Shown here one piece after another: positions 8,291-15,681 of a DNA stretch of 22,028 nt; within the stretch, counting starts at the first letter, position 1; each line of letters opens with the position of its first letter. The position numbers and the translations under genes are program-made. The stretch lies in IMG/VR virus record IMGVR_UViG_3300048883_000085, positions 1-22,028 of that record. One strand, written 5' to 3'. The notes under the pieces are model-generated. The model did no database searches. It saw only the letters and a program-made list of their open reading frames with translations, and was not told the DNA's origin. Source of the DNA: a virus.

Positions 8291-9727
8291 TTAGTTTAAC
8301 ATTATTACAGGAGCATCACCACGAATAACTACGTTTGATGATAAATTTAGAATACCATTCGCAGAAATGTTATTAACTCCTACTGATGAAACATTCATAA
8401 TAGTTCCTGCGGTATGAGTAGAGGCTAATACCGATGTTGTGGATAACATACCACCTGCACCCATCGACAGATTTCCGACTGCATATCCAGATATTGATGT
8501 GGATGCATACATATTAATGAGACCGGTTTCTGTTCTAATATCAACTAATGCCCCTGCATTAATATAAGTTTTACCCAGTGACTTAACTGCTGTTGTTACT
8601 ACTGATTTAATAGCAGTAGATAGTATAGCCTCAATAGTCACATTAAGGTTAGAGTATAGTGATAAATTGCCCAGTATTGTTGATACTGAATAGTTAGTAC
8701 CTGTTGTGAGAGAAGAAGATGTGAGAATCCTACCGGTAAATGAATTAGAAACTCTTAGATCTGCTTTAGTTATTATTTTATTTAAGTGACCAGATATCTC
8801 AACAGAATGATTACCCCTACCGGAACCCCCAATCTTTTGTGCCTTATTCCTACCGATTTTCTCATAGTATGAACCACCGACTTCTAAGATGTAATCTTTT
8901 TTAATAAGTGTTCTCATATTACCATTAATAGTCATATTACAATCACCATTAATAAAGATAGAATTGTCCCCTAATATAATTTCGTAGGAATCTTTTACTA
9001 TCTTAGTAACTTTCTTTCCATCCGGATGTATTTCTTCAAAGGTACCTGATGTATGTTGAGTCATCAATCTTGGTGCTTTCGGTGAATCATCGACTTCTAT
9101 CACATGACCAGCTTCTGATTCAAATACATGATTATAAGGATATTGAGAAAACCCACCAGTTGGGCCCGGCACCGGTTCTTTCCAAAAGGTTCTATCTTGA
9201 CTTGCGGATGCTCCTGTTGCTTCCATATTAGGTTTAGATGCAATAGGAGAACCACCTTCATCCCCACCTTCATTGAATTTAGTGGCAGATGATAAACGTT
9301 TCTTTAAAGACCAATGTTTAGATGCATAAAGACCACGACCTAATCTATTATAATCTGGTTCATCTACATATCGTGGATATTTTTCCTCTGGATTGACGTT
9401 TTCGCGTAGGTCACCAAACCCTCTAGTCGGATCATGATCCCCACCTAATACGGAGGGCATTGAACCTATAGACCCAAGTACAATAGGGTCTTGCATATAC
9501 TCATCATTAAATGCGACCACTACCCACGATCCCTCAACCAAGAATTGTGTATGACCTAATCCTGATACTGAAGGTGATGTGGTAGGTAACATTACTGTAG
9601 CCCAAGGTAAAGATTCGGTTGGGATTTCGTTCAAGTCTGACGAATGTCGTCCTATTATACGAACCCGAACTCGACCCATTTGTTCCGGATCTTTTCTATC
9701 TTCTACTACTCCTAACTCAACCTTCAT
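8291..9727 (-). CDS. 5: Baseplate central spike gp5-like, without lysozyme domain
   Basis: From ATG at 9727 the protein is 478 aa (T4 gp5: 575). Residues 1-~90 are the gp5 OB-fold: KVELGVVEDRKDPEQMGRVR, LPWATVMLPTTSPSVSGLGH, VEGSWVVVAFNDEYMQDPIV. The middle (about 90-230) is a linker with KYPRYVDEPDYNRLGRGLYA and a GHVIEVDDSP strand. From about 235 to the end the sequence forms short repeats rich in N, I, S, T and G (DNSIFINGDCNMTINGNMRT), fitting the triple-stranded beta-helix needle. The T4 lysozyme domain, normally between OB-fold and needle, is absent. A start nine codons upstream (9754) is possible, but 9727 has GGAG ten bases before it and overlaps the hub gene by only 11 bases. Confidence 0.9.
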   Translation of the reverse strand: MKVELGVVEDRKDPEQMGRVRVRIIGRHSSDLNEIPTESLPWATVMLPTTSPSVSGLGHTQFLVEGSWVVVAFNDEYMQDPIVLGSIGSMPSVLGGDHDPTRGFGDLRENVNPEEKYPRYVDEPDYNRLGRGLYASKHWSLKKRLSSATKFNEGGDEGGSPIASKPNMEATGASASQDRTFWKEPVPGPTGGFSQYPYNHVFESEAGHVIEVDDSPKAPRLMTQHTSGTFEEIHPDGKKVTKIVKDSYEIILGDNSIFINGDCNMTINGNMRTLIKKDYILEVGGSYYEKIGRNKAQKIGGSGRGNHSVEISGHLNKIITKADLRVSNSFTGRILTSSSLTTGTNYSVSTILGNLSLYSNLNVTIEAILSTAIKSVVTTAVKSLGKTYINAGALVDIRTETGLINMYASTSISGYAVGNLSMGAGGMLSTTSVLASTHTAGTIMNVSSVGVNNISANGILNLSSNVVIRGDAPVIMLN

Positions 9728-11216
9728 TTTTCTTATACTCCATACCAATACCATCTCTTATTAATTCAATAGACTGATTATATTTACCCGCATCCCATGC
9801 ATGTTTTATTGCTGACACTAAATATTTGCCCGATGTTAAAGGATCCACGTTCATCTTATCTGTCAATTCTGCTTTAGAGGATTTAAGTTCTAACTCAATA
9901 ATATCCCCACACATTAATCCCGCAATAGGATCACATGTGATTTCAATTTTTACTGCATCATATCTCGATAAGTTCGAAGAATACGACATTAATGCCATCG
10001 GATCCACCGTGGATATATTCTTTTGGAGATCGTCAGACCCAAATGCCATTGAGTTAGACGGTATATATCTATGGTCGGGTGATCTATCCTGCGATAAAAT
10101 TTTACCTACATCAGCTGACGAACTTTGAAACCTCGGACTAACAAACTCATTCGTATTCGATTTAGTAGACTTATTATCGTTATATCTATACTGATAATCC
10201 TCAACGGTTTTATGTGATATATTAGATATAGTAGAATTTGCAGAATATGCCCCAGAATTAGTCAAACCTAATGTGTTGTACCCGTTGGTCATTGTCCAGT
10301 CAGTCAATCTACCTGCCATTCCTTTGACATTATCAAGAAGGTTTTTACCATCTACATTAGATGCAGTCGCGTGTATTGCTCTTTCACGGATAATCCTTGG
10401 TGGTTTATACCTGTTGTTCCATAGTTCATCAACAGAAACCAATCTATGAGCCTTAAACAATGTTTCAAATAATAAGACAGGGGAATTCTTAGAGGTGTAT
10501 GAACGTTGGAGCAGTTGACTTACCGCATCTAATGGTTTGATATAAGGGAATACTATAGTTATATTTTCAGAAGATTGTGTACCAGCATATTCTACCTCGT
10601 CAGTGTAATCGTTACTAATTTCGTGGTTGAGATATGTTTTAAATATATTTCTAATAATATCAGTGCATGTTCCCGAAAATGATCGAGATAATATATTTTG
10701 AGCATCCAACACATCTACAGTAGAGGTAAGTCGGACTTTAAATGCTGAGGTATCCTTACCAGTTTTAATTACATTAAAAACTTCAGTAATATACATTACA
10801 AGTGCGATCTGCTGACCTTTGTTTGGTGTAAGGACAACCGATACAAGCTCTTGTCCTAAAACAGGTATACCTGCTAATAACCCAGAATCATCTTTGAATG
10901 TTATTTCACCGGTCATATTCAAGGAATCTATTGCTTCCCATAGAGTGATGTTATGAATAGCATCCGCAACTTCCAGACCTTCGATATTGTCAGGTGTCTG
11001 AATTCGAATGGATATATGAGAAAACGATGATCCAAGTAAATTGCCTCGATTGTCCGGTAAGTCCTCTGTGGATCCAGTACCATTTGCTAATGGTGGTACA
11101 TTAGATTGGGGAGACGCAGTAACCAACATATACCCATCATTTAACTGATTTGACGGTTTTGGACTACTTCCTTGTGTTTGATTTTTACTGGGATTTACCT
11201 CTAACGAATGTGTCAT
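9717..11216 (-). CDS. 27: Baseplate hub protein gp27-like
   Basis: 499 aa (T4 gp27: 391). The N-terminal ~60 residues are a polar, probably disordered extension. It is followed by beta-rich hub domains (HNITLWEAIDSLNMTGEITF, GIPVLGQELVSVVLTPNKGQ, LVMYITEVFNVIKTGKDTSA) and by ITIVFPYIKPLDAVSQLLQR, typical of gp27/gpD/VgrG hub proteins. The C-terminus shows the common closing strand pattern SGKYLVSAIKHAWDAGKYNQ-SIELIRDG. The trimeric hub joins tube and spike; the neighbours gp53 upstream and gp5 downstream support this. A Shine-Dalgarno AAGGG precedes the ATG, and the 3' end overlaps the gp5 start. Confidence 0.87.
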   Translation of the reverse strand: MTHSLEVNPSKNQTQGSSPKPSNQLNDGYMLVTASPQSNVPPLANGTGSTEDLPDNRGNLLGSSFSHISIRIQTPDNIEGLEVADAIHNITLWEAIDSLNMTGEITFKDDSGLLAGIPVLGQELVSVVLTPNKGQQIALVMYITEVFNVIKTGKDTSAFKVRLTSTVDVLDAQNILSRSFSGTCTDIIRNIFKTYLNHEISNDYTDEVEYAGTQSSENITIVFPYIKPLDAVSQLLQRSYTSKNSPVLLFETLFKAHRLVSVDELWNNRYKPPRIIRERAIHATASNVDGKNLLDNVKGMAGRLTDWTMTNGYNTLGLTNSGAYSANSTISNISHKTVEDYQYRYNDNKSTKSNTNEFVSPRFQSSSADVGKILSQDRSPDHRYIPSNSMAFGSDDLQKNISTVDPMALMSYSSNLSRYDAVKIEITCDPIAGLMCGDIIELELKSSKAELTDKMNVDPLTSGKYLVSAIKHAWDAGKYNQSIELIRDGIGMEYKKNEG

Positions 11217-11222
11217 TATATA

Positions 11223-11999
11223 TTAACCCTTACTCTGTAATTCTTTATTGTAGGCATCAGCAAATGTTTGTATATGCTCTGGTTTAATTATGCGTATATC
11301 AGAATTTGATATCAATACGTCTCTTTCATATTCCATGTTAGAAACTGCACCATAACCATATGAAGAGTCATCATCCCAATCATTAAAATGATGTGGCATA
11401 TCGTATGTAGGTTTCACATCACCTATATAGATAGTTGATCCTCCACGTTCAAAGGTATCCCCCTGTATTCCAGATCCTGAGGTATTGTTAAGGATATCAC
11501 CTGCGGTAAATGTCACACCTTCATCAGGTAATATTTGTATGTACCCTAATGTAGGAAATACCCCGAGTACAGTAGCATGTTTATTAGGAGATCCGATGGA
11601 TGTGACTATATCACCTCTTCTAAACTTATCATGCATGGTATTAGTACCCCATGTCCTGACACCTGTTACGGATGAATCTATAGCATTAACGACACCCACC
11701 CCACGATATTTTGATTTGAGATACTTAAGTAATGCAACTTCATGCATAGGCCAATCAGTCCACGCATTATTAAGATGTTCATTGATTAAGAAAAATGTCC
11801 AGTAATACTCAGGAGTACCATACAGATCTTGTGATACATTATCAGGTCGCCATCCATTAGGTATGGTGTACTTTGCATAAAAACTAACGTCATCAAGAGA
11901 GGATCCATCAATTGCTACTCTCTGTGTAATATTCTTTACGTTATATGTGCGTCCACCTGATTGATAATCAACAATATTAAACTTATTAAAATAACTCAT
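11223..11999 (-). CDS. 53: Baseplate wedge subunit gp53
   Basis: 258 aa (T4 gp53: 196). The conserved gp53 core is clear: RPDNVSQDLYGTPEYYWTFF-LINEHLNN followed by WTDWPMHEVALLKYLKSKYR; T4 has the equivalent YGNPQLYWVLL block. Residues ~115-170 form an additional small beta domain (RRGDIVTSIGSPNKHATVLG) that looks SH3-like, and the C-terminal part ends with NMEYERDVLISNSDIRIIKP. gp53 is part of the wedge core bundle and helps join wedges into the ring. It begins two bases after the gp48 stop, with GAGGAT before the start. Confidence 0.93.
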   Translation of the reverse strand: MSYFNKFNIVDYQSGGRTYNVKNITQRVAIDGSSLDDVSFYAKYTIPNGWRPDNVSQDLYGTPEYYWTFFLINEHLNNAWTDWPMHEVALLKYLKSKYRGVGVVNAIDSSVTGVRTWGTNTMHDKFRRGDIVTSIGSPNKHATVLGVFPTLGYIQILPDEGVTFTAGDILNNTSGSGIQGDTFERGGSTIYIGDVKPTYDMPHHFNDWDDDSSYGYGAVSNMEYERDVLISNSDIRIIKPEHIQTFADAYNKELQSKG

Positions 12000-12001
12000 C
12001 C

Positions 12002-12910
12002 TTAGAATCCTCGGGCAATGTCATGTCTATATATCGGTACCATCTCTTGAAATGTTAAATCCATAGCAATTTGCACCGGAGAACCTTCTGCATCATTAAA
12101 GAATGAAGAAGAATTTTTATTATAACTGATTGCACAATCTTTTAATATCACTGAGGGCATGTAAGGGAAAGATGCATTGAGAAATGTAATATCAAACACT
12201 TCTGGGAATTGTAACGTAGGTGATCCGGGCTGTTGTTCAGGATACATTGCCATTCTAAATCGTTTAACAATCTTGCGGACTGACACAGACTCTTCTGCAG
12301 ATGAAGGTAGGAAGTTCCATTGGAAACTCCACGACCTAATACCTACACCAGAAAACATTTGGAATGGGTTGCGATTAAGTACTGCTCCAGTTTGTTTAGC
12401 ATGTTCATCTAATGCACCTTGAAGACCCAAACCACCCGCTGCGAGAGCAGTAGATCCGGTTGCAAGTTTAATGACACCCGCTAAATACGTTGCGGAGTTT
12501 GCTGAAGTTGACATACCTCGTACCATATCTGAACCAAACTCTCCAGCATCTTGAGCAATACCTTTACCAGTTACCGGTTTACCATCACTGTATTCCTTCA
12601 CCTTATTATATATCGATCCAGCCATACCGGTTTCTCTTTGGTCATATGCGATATTATCTGAAAATGACAAGCCCGGTACCATTGATAGTGCAATACTATC
12701 CTTCATATTCAATATGTGTGAATTACCTACACCGCCGGTGGTCTTTAAGTTATCATAATCCATTTTCTTCGCATTGAAAATAATACATGGGACTTTGTGT
12801 GTTGCGTCACCTATGTATGTCGGATAACGCAGAATCTTCTCACGACCTTCACTAGACTCACTCATTGCCGCACGGCCTGCACCACCGACTGGATGTTTTG
12901 AATTACTCAT
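12002..12910 (-). CDS. 48: Tail tube cap / baseplate-tube junction protein gp48-like
   Basis: 302 aa (T4 gp48: 364). After a polar N-terminus and a Gly/Ala-rich middle (about 135-175), residues ~195-295 match the gp48 tube-fold pattern: RSWSFQWNFLPSSAEESVSV-RKIVKRFRMAMYPE, FPEVFDITFL, YMPSVILKDCAISYNKNSSS, PVQIAMDLTFQEMVPIYRHD. T4 gp48 has F-TWDLTPRSTEDL, FGPCQIQSIRF and FTLEITMREI at corresponding places. gp48 sits on the hub and, with gp54, nucleates tube polymerisation. First gene of the leftward late operon; AAGGT lies ten bases upstream of ATG, preceded by tandem late promoter boxes. Confidence 0.85.
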   Translation of the reverse strand: MSNSKHPVGGAGRAAMSESSEGREKILRYPTYIGDATHKVPCIIFNAKKMDYDNLKTTGGVGNSHILNMKDSIALSMVPGLSFSDNIAYDQRETGMAGSIYNKVKEYSDGKPVTGKGIAQDAGEFGSDMVRGMSTSANSATYLAGVIKLATGSTALAAGGLGLQGALDEHAKQTGAVLNRNPFQMFSGVGIRSWSFQWNFLPSSAEESVSVRKIVKRFRMAMYPEQQPGSPTLQFPEVFDITFLNASFPYMPSVILKDCAISYNKNSSSFFNDAEGSPVQIAMDLTFQEMVPIYRHDIARGF

Positions 12911-12922
12911 TTATACTTACCT

Positions 12923-12930
12923 TATAAATA
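12923..12930 (+). promoter_or_regulatory. T4-type late promoter -10 box for gp4
   Basis: Exact TATAAATA on the plus strand, the box recognised by the T4-type late sigma gp55 with gp33 and the clamp. It ends 30 bases before the gp4 ATG; the start of transcription would fall near 12936. The opposing promoter boxes for gp48 lie 14 bases to the right. Confidence 0.75.
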
Positions 12931-12944
12931 TGATTATTATTACT

Positions 12945-12960
12945 TATTTATATATTTATA
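12945..12960 (-). promoter_or_regulatory. Tandem late promoter -10 boxes for the gp48-gp7 operon
   Basis: Read on the minus strand this is TATAAATATATAAATA: two exact late boxes in direct, abutting repeat (12960-12953 and 12952-12945). The proximal one is 34 bases upstream of the gp48 ATG, a normal distance. It is the only good promoter signal seen ahead of the long leftward baseplate operon. Confidence 0.75.
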
Positions 12961-13482
12961 ATGAAAACATACAAAGGAAAGTTCACCCCTAAGAATTTAA
13001 AAAAATATAAAGGGGACTATACTAAGATAACATATCGATCTCTATGGGAAAGACAAACGTTTAGATGGATTGATTCTAACCCCTCTATTATTGAATGGAA
13101 CTCTGAAGAAGTTATTATACCATATAGATGTGGTACTGATGGTAAGATGCATAGATATTTCATTGATGTATTCTTTAAGACTAAAGATGGTAAGAAGTAT
13201 TTGATTGAGATTAAACCTGATAAACAAACAAGACCTCCTACCGGAACTAAGAAGACTAGACGATTTATTACTGAATCATTAACATATATAAAGAATCAGT
13301 CTAAGTGGGAAGCTGCTAATAAGTTCGCATCAGATAATAACTGTTACTTTCAAATATGGACTGAACATACATTAGAAGGATTAGGTATTAAACTCCTGAT
13401 GAATAAAAAACCTAAAGGTAAGATATTAAAACCATTAGTACGTAAGAAACGTAAACCTACAGTGAAGAAGAAGAAAGATTAG
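12961..13482 (+). CDS. 4: Head completion protein gp4 (nuclease fold)
   Basis: 173 aa (T4 gp4: 150). The conserved core is evident: TYRSLWERQTFRWIDSNPSI, IEWNSEEVIIPYRCGTDGKM, HRYFIDVFFKTKDGKKYLIE, IKPDKQTRPP. This is the TnsA/restriction-endonuclease-like pattern with W-E at 29-30, D69, and E83-x-K85 as probable catalytic residues. gp4 finishes the filled head (with gp50/gp65 in T4) before tail joining. The C-terminal 25 residues are a lysine/arginine tail (KKPKGKILKPLVRKKRKPTV) likely to bind DNA. The leader is almost pure A/T with no Shine-Dalgarno, so initiation may depend on an unstructured leader. Confidence 0.92.
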   Translation: MKTYKGKFTPKNLKKYKGDYTKITYRSLWERQTFRWIDSNPSIIEWNSEEVIIPYRCGTDGKMHRYFIDVFFKTKDGKKYLIEIKPDKQTRPPTGTKKTRRFITESLTYIKNQSKWEAANKFASDNNCYFQIWTEHTLEGLGIKLLMNKKPKGKILKPLVRKKRKPTVKKKKD

Positions 13483-13513
13483 TACTCATCCCTTTCCCCC
13501 ATAACTAAGTTAT

Positions 13514-13542
13514 ATTATACCACGAATACATAGAATTGTCAA
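13514..13542 (-). promoter_or_regulatory. Consensus sigma70-type promoter, antisense to gp4
   Basis: On the minus strand: CTTGACA (13543-13537), 17-base spacer, TATAAT (13519-13514). It matches the consensus exactly in both hexamers and points left into the 3' end of gp4, which is on the other strand. No minus-strand gene begins between here and gp48. Confidence 0.6.
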
Positions 13543-13552
13543 GTGATATATA

Positions 13553-13560
13553 TATAAATA
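13553..13560 (+). promoter_or_regulatory. Late promoter -10 box upstream of the 198-aa gene
   Basis: Exact TATAAATA, 30 bases before the ATG at 13591, the same spacing as the gp4 box. A second exact TATAAATA at 13575-13582 is only eight bases from the ATG and would give a transcript with almost no leader. Confidence 0.7.
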
Positions 13561-13590
13561 AAACATATATCTGATATAAATAATACCATT

Positions 13591-14187
13591 ATGCCAAGAG
13601 AAAGTAAGTCCCTATTTGACACATTAGAGAGAGAAGCATTTCGTTCTGGAATACAAGCAAGAACTAAAGATTCATCTAAATGGTTTAGAACTAAGGTGCA
13701 AGAATTAGGAAGACAGAACCCACATTCTATGATGAGAGATCAGGCCTTGATAAAGAAAAGAGGGTTTCAAACTGGGTCAATGTATATGTTTATGTATGAT
13801 CCTAAACATAGGAAGACATTACCGTACTATGATTCATTCCCTTTAATCATTGCAGTAGAAAGAGCAAAGGGTGGATTCTATGGGTTGAACTTACATTACC
13901 TCTCACCGGTATTAAGAGCAAGATTTTTAGACAAGTTGATGGAGAATACTAACAATCGTAAGTTCGATGACACAACAAGAATTACAATTAACTATTCTAT
14001 GTTAAAGTCCGTTGCGAAGATGAAAGAATTTCAACCATGTTTTAAACATTACTTAACTAAGCACGTTGATTCGAATATCGTTATGGTAGAATCTCCTGAA
14101 TGGGAAATAGCAATATTCCTTAAAACTGAATCATTTAAAAAGAAATCAAAATCCCATGTATGGGGACAATCAAGAAGGTCGTATTAA
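13591..14187 (+). CDS. Conserved T4-superfamily protein, possibly gp2-like DNA end protector
   Basis: 198 aa, basic, without signal or membrane segment. The notable block is MYMFMYDPKHRKTLPYYDSF followed by PLIIAVERAKGGFYGLNLHY and LSPVLRARFLDKL, then FQPCFKHYLTKHVDSNIVMV and EWEIAIFLKTESF; it ends VWGQSRRSY. I recall this pattern as a conserved protein of marine T4-like phages. In T4, gene 2 (DNA end protector) lies directly beside gene 4, so gp2 is a reasonable candidate; the residues alone do not prove it. The start has no obvious Shine-Dalgarno. The stop overlaps the next ATG by one base (TAATG). Confidence 0.8.
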   Translation: MPRESKSLFDTLEREAFRSGIQARTKDSSKWFRTKVQELGRQNPHSMMRDQALIKKRGFQTGSMYMFMYDPKHRKTLPYYDSFPLIIAVERAKGGFYGLNLHYLSPVLRARFLDKLMENTNNRKFDDTTRITINYSMLKSVAKMKEFQPCFKHYLTKHVDSNIVMVESPEWEIAIFLKTESFKKKSKSHVWGQSRRSY

Positions 14188-14906
14188 TGAGTATATTCAA
14201 TGACAGCTCAATAGATACCTTAAAGGGTTCTATCTCTAGAAGAGGGGGACTCTCGCAGGGAAACCGATTTGCAATTATGATGTCCAATCCATCAGGTCAA
14301 AATATCTTCAATGGTGGAGCAGGTAATGGTCTTGCCAACGTTGGTGCTACTATGGTGGGTAAATTAATCTCAGGTGGTACCGATAACTTTAAATACTCGG
14401 ATCTTGGTTCATTTGTCAACGACCCAAGAGATATGTATCTATTAGCAGAATCATGCTCGCTCCCAGGCCGTGCAATTATAACAGAAGAACGACCAGTTGG
14501 GGACTTTGGTTATACCACTGCTAAAATGCCTTATGGGTATACTACCGATGATGTTACTTTCACTTTCCTTGTGACTAATGATTTCTATACAGTACGATAC
14601 TTAAACTCTTGGATGGACGTAATCTTACCTCAAGACACAGATGGGTCTGGTATGAGAGTGAATTATAAAGGAGCTTACTCGAGAGATATCACAATACAAC
14701 ATATTGGAGCATCAGGGTTTGTTCCTACGTACTCTATCAAATTGATTCAAGCATATCCTGTAGCAATTAATTCAATCGAGTTATCTAATCAATCATCCGA
14801 CATCCTTAAAGTCACGGTAACAATGACATATGATAATTGGATAAAAGAAGATATTGTCCCTTCTGCTGTCAATTCGGTGAAAACTCATATATCCAATATA
14901 TTTTAA
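14187..14906 (+). CDS. 54: Tail-tube-fold protein, probably baseplate tube initiator gp54
   Basis: From ATG at 14187 (AAGAAGG eight bases upstream; overlaps the previous TAA) the protein is 239 aa. After a Gly-rich N-terminal part (residues 25-75), the rest follows the tube-protein pattern: SCSLPGRAIITEERPVGDFG, AKMPYGYTTDDVTFTFLVTN, YLNSWMDVILP, and a closing strand ILKVTVTMTYDNW. This is the fold shared by gp19, gp54 and gp48. Length and N-terminal extension favour gp54 (T4: 320 aa) over the major tube gp19 (163 aa), and gp48 is nearby though on the other strand. gp19 itself cannot be excluded. An in-frame ATG at 14160 is possible but would overlap the upstream gene by 28 bases. Confidence 0.75.
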   Translation: MSIFNDSSIDTLKGSISRRGGLSQGNRFAIMMSNPSGQNIFNGGAGNGLANVGATMVGKLISGGTDNFKYSDLGSFVNDPRDMYLLAESCSLPGRAIITEERPVGDFGYTTAKMPYGYTTDDVTFTFLVTNDFYTVRYLNSWMDVILPQDTDGSGMRVNYKGAYSRDITIQHIGASGFVPTYSIKLIQAYPVAINSIELSNQSSDILKVTVTMTYDNWIKEDIVPSAVNSVKTHISNIF

Positions 14907-14964
14907 TATATATACAACCCCCTAAATAGAAGTACTATTATCATAATAATAAAGGTGAATTGAT

Positions 14965-15681
14965 ATGTCATTACCAAAATTAGCAATACCGAAATACGCA
15001 TTAACTATACCGTCAACAGGTGTAGAAATAGAATATAGACCCTACTTGGTCGGAGAAGAAAAGATATTAATGATTGCATCAGAGTCTAAAGATGAGTCTG
15101 AAATCATCATGGCACTACAGAACGTTATAGAACGATGTATTGTAACTCAAGGAGTGTCCGTCAAGAACCTTAAAATGTTCGATCTTGAATATATCTTTAT
15201 TAAACTGAGAAGTAAGTCAGTAGGGGAAACTTCAGATCTGGTGTTCACTTGTACTAAATGTTCGAAAGAAAATAAGGTTAAGATTAATTTAGAGAGTCAG
15301 TTGACTGTAACATCCCCCGATTCAGCTGCCGGTGATGGAGAGGTATTAAAGATTGCATTAACTGATGATATTGGGATCATGCTGAAATATCCAAATGTTG
15401 GTACTACAGTTAAACTTAATAAAACTACAGATGTTATAGAAAAGATCGCACTTTGCATTGACTATATCTATGAAGGGGATACTATCTATGACTCCGGTTC
15501 TTCAACACTTGCCGAACTCGCATTATTTTTAGAATCATTGACTACAGTACAATTCGATAAATTTACTCAGTATTTCGACACAATGCCTAAAGTAACATTG
15601 TCTACGGAGTTCACTTGCTCTAACACAGAATGTGGACATGTCAATGTATCAGTGATGGAAGGTATCCAAGATTTTTTGTAA
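14965..15681 (+). CDS. 26: Baseplate hub assembly protein gp26-like (zero-frame product)
   Basis: 238 aa (T4 gp26: 208). The N-terminus (MSLPKLAIPKYALTIPSTGV, EIEYRPYLVGEEKILMIASE) and the middle (LKMFDLEYIFIKLRSKSVGE) match the T4 gp26/T4_baseplate family. Cysteine pairs C96-x2-C99 (CTKC) and C218-x4-C223 (CSNTEC) suggest a zinc ribbon. In T4, gp26 is needed for hub assembly. Here the gene lies directly before the tape-measure candidate, where the lambda G/T-type tail chaperones lie. A clear Shine-Dalgarno (AAAGGTG) precedes ATG. The last codons GAT TTT TTG TAA form a -1 slippery site, so a longer product is likely. Confidence 0.88.
   Translation: MSLPKLAIPKYALTIPSTGVEIEYRPYLVGEEKILMIASESKDESEIIMALQNVIERCIVTQGVSVKNLKMFDLEYIFIKLRSKSVGETSDLVFTCTKCSKENKVKINLESQLTVTSPDSAAGDGEVLKIALTDDIGIMLKYPNVGTTVKLNKTTDVIEKIALCIDYIYEGDTIYDSGSSTLAELALFLESLTTVQFDKFTQYFDTMPKVTLSTEFTCSNTECGHVNVSVMEGIQDFL
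15672..15678 (+). promoter_or_regulatory. Probable -1 ribosomal frameshift site T TTT TTG
   Basis: Six T and a G in the X XXY YYZ arrangement relative to the gp26 frame (GAT TTT TTG), directly followed by the TAA stop. After tandem slippage by one base the next codon is GTA at 15678, opening 59 further codons to the stop at 15857. The resulting fusion would be 297 aa. Confidence 0.65.

Noticed and set aside
7819-8328. Open frame of 169 codons on the plus strand opposite the 318-aa gene
   Set aside because: Ser/Thr/Pro-biased mirror of the Gly/Ala/Asp-rich minus-strand gene, no ribosome site, and it lies inside a tightly packed minus-strand operon.
13440-13500. Purine-rich GGGGGAAAGGG then ATG on the minus strand after the antisense promoter
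   Set aside because: The frame stops after about ten codons, so it does not encode a credible protein.
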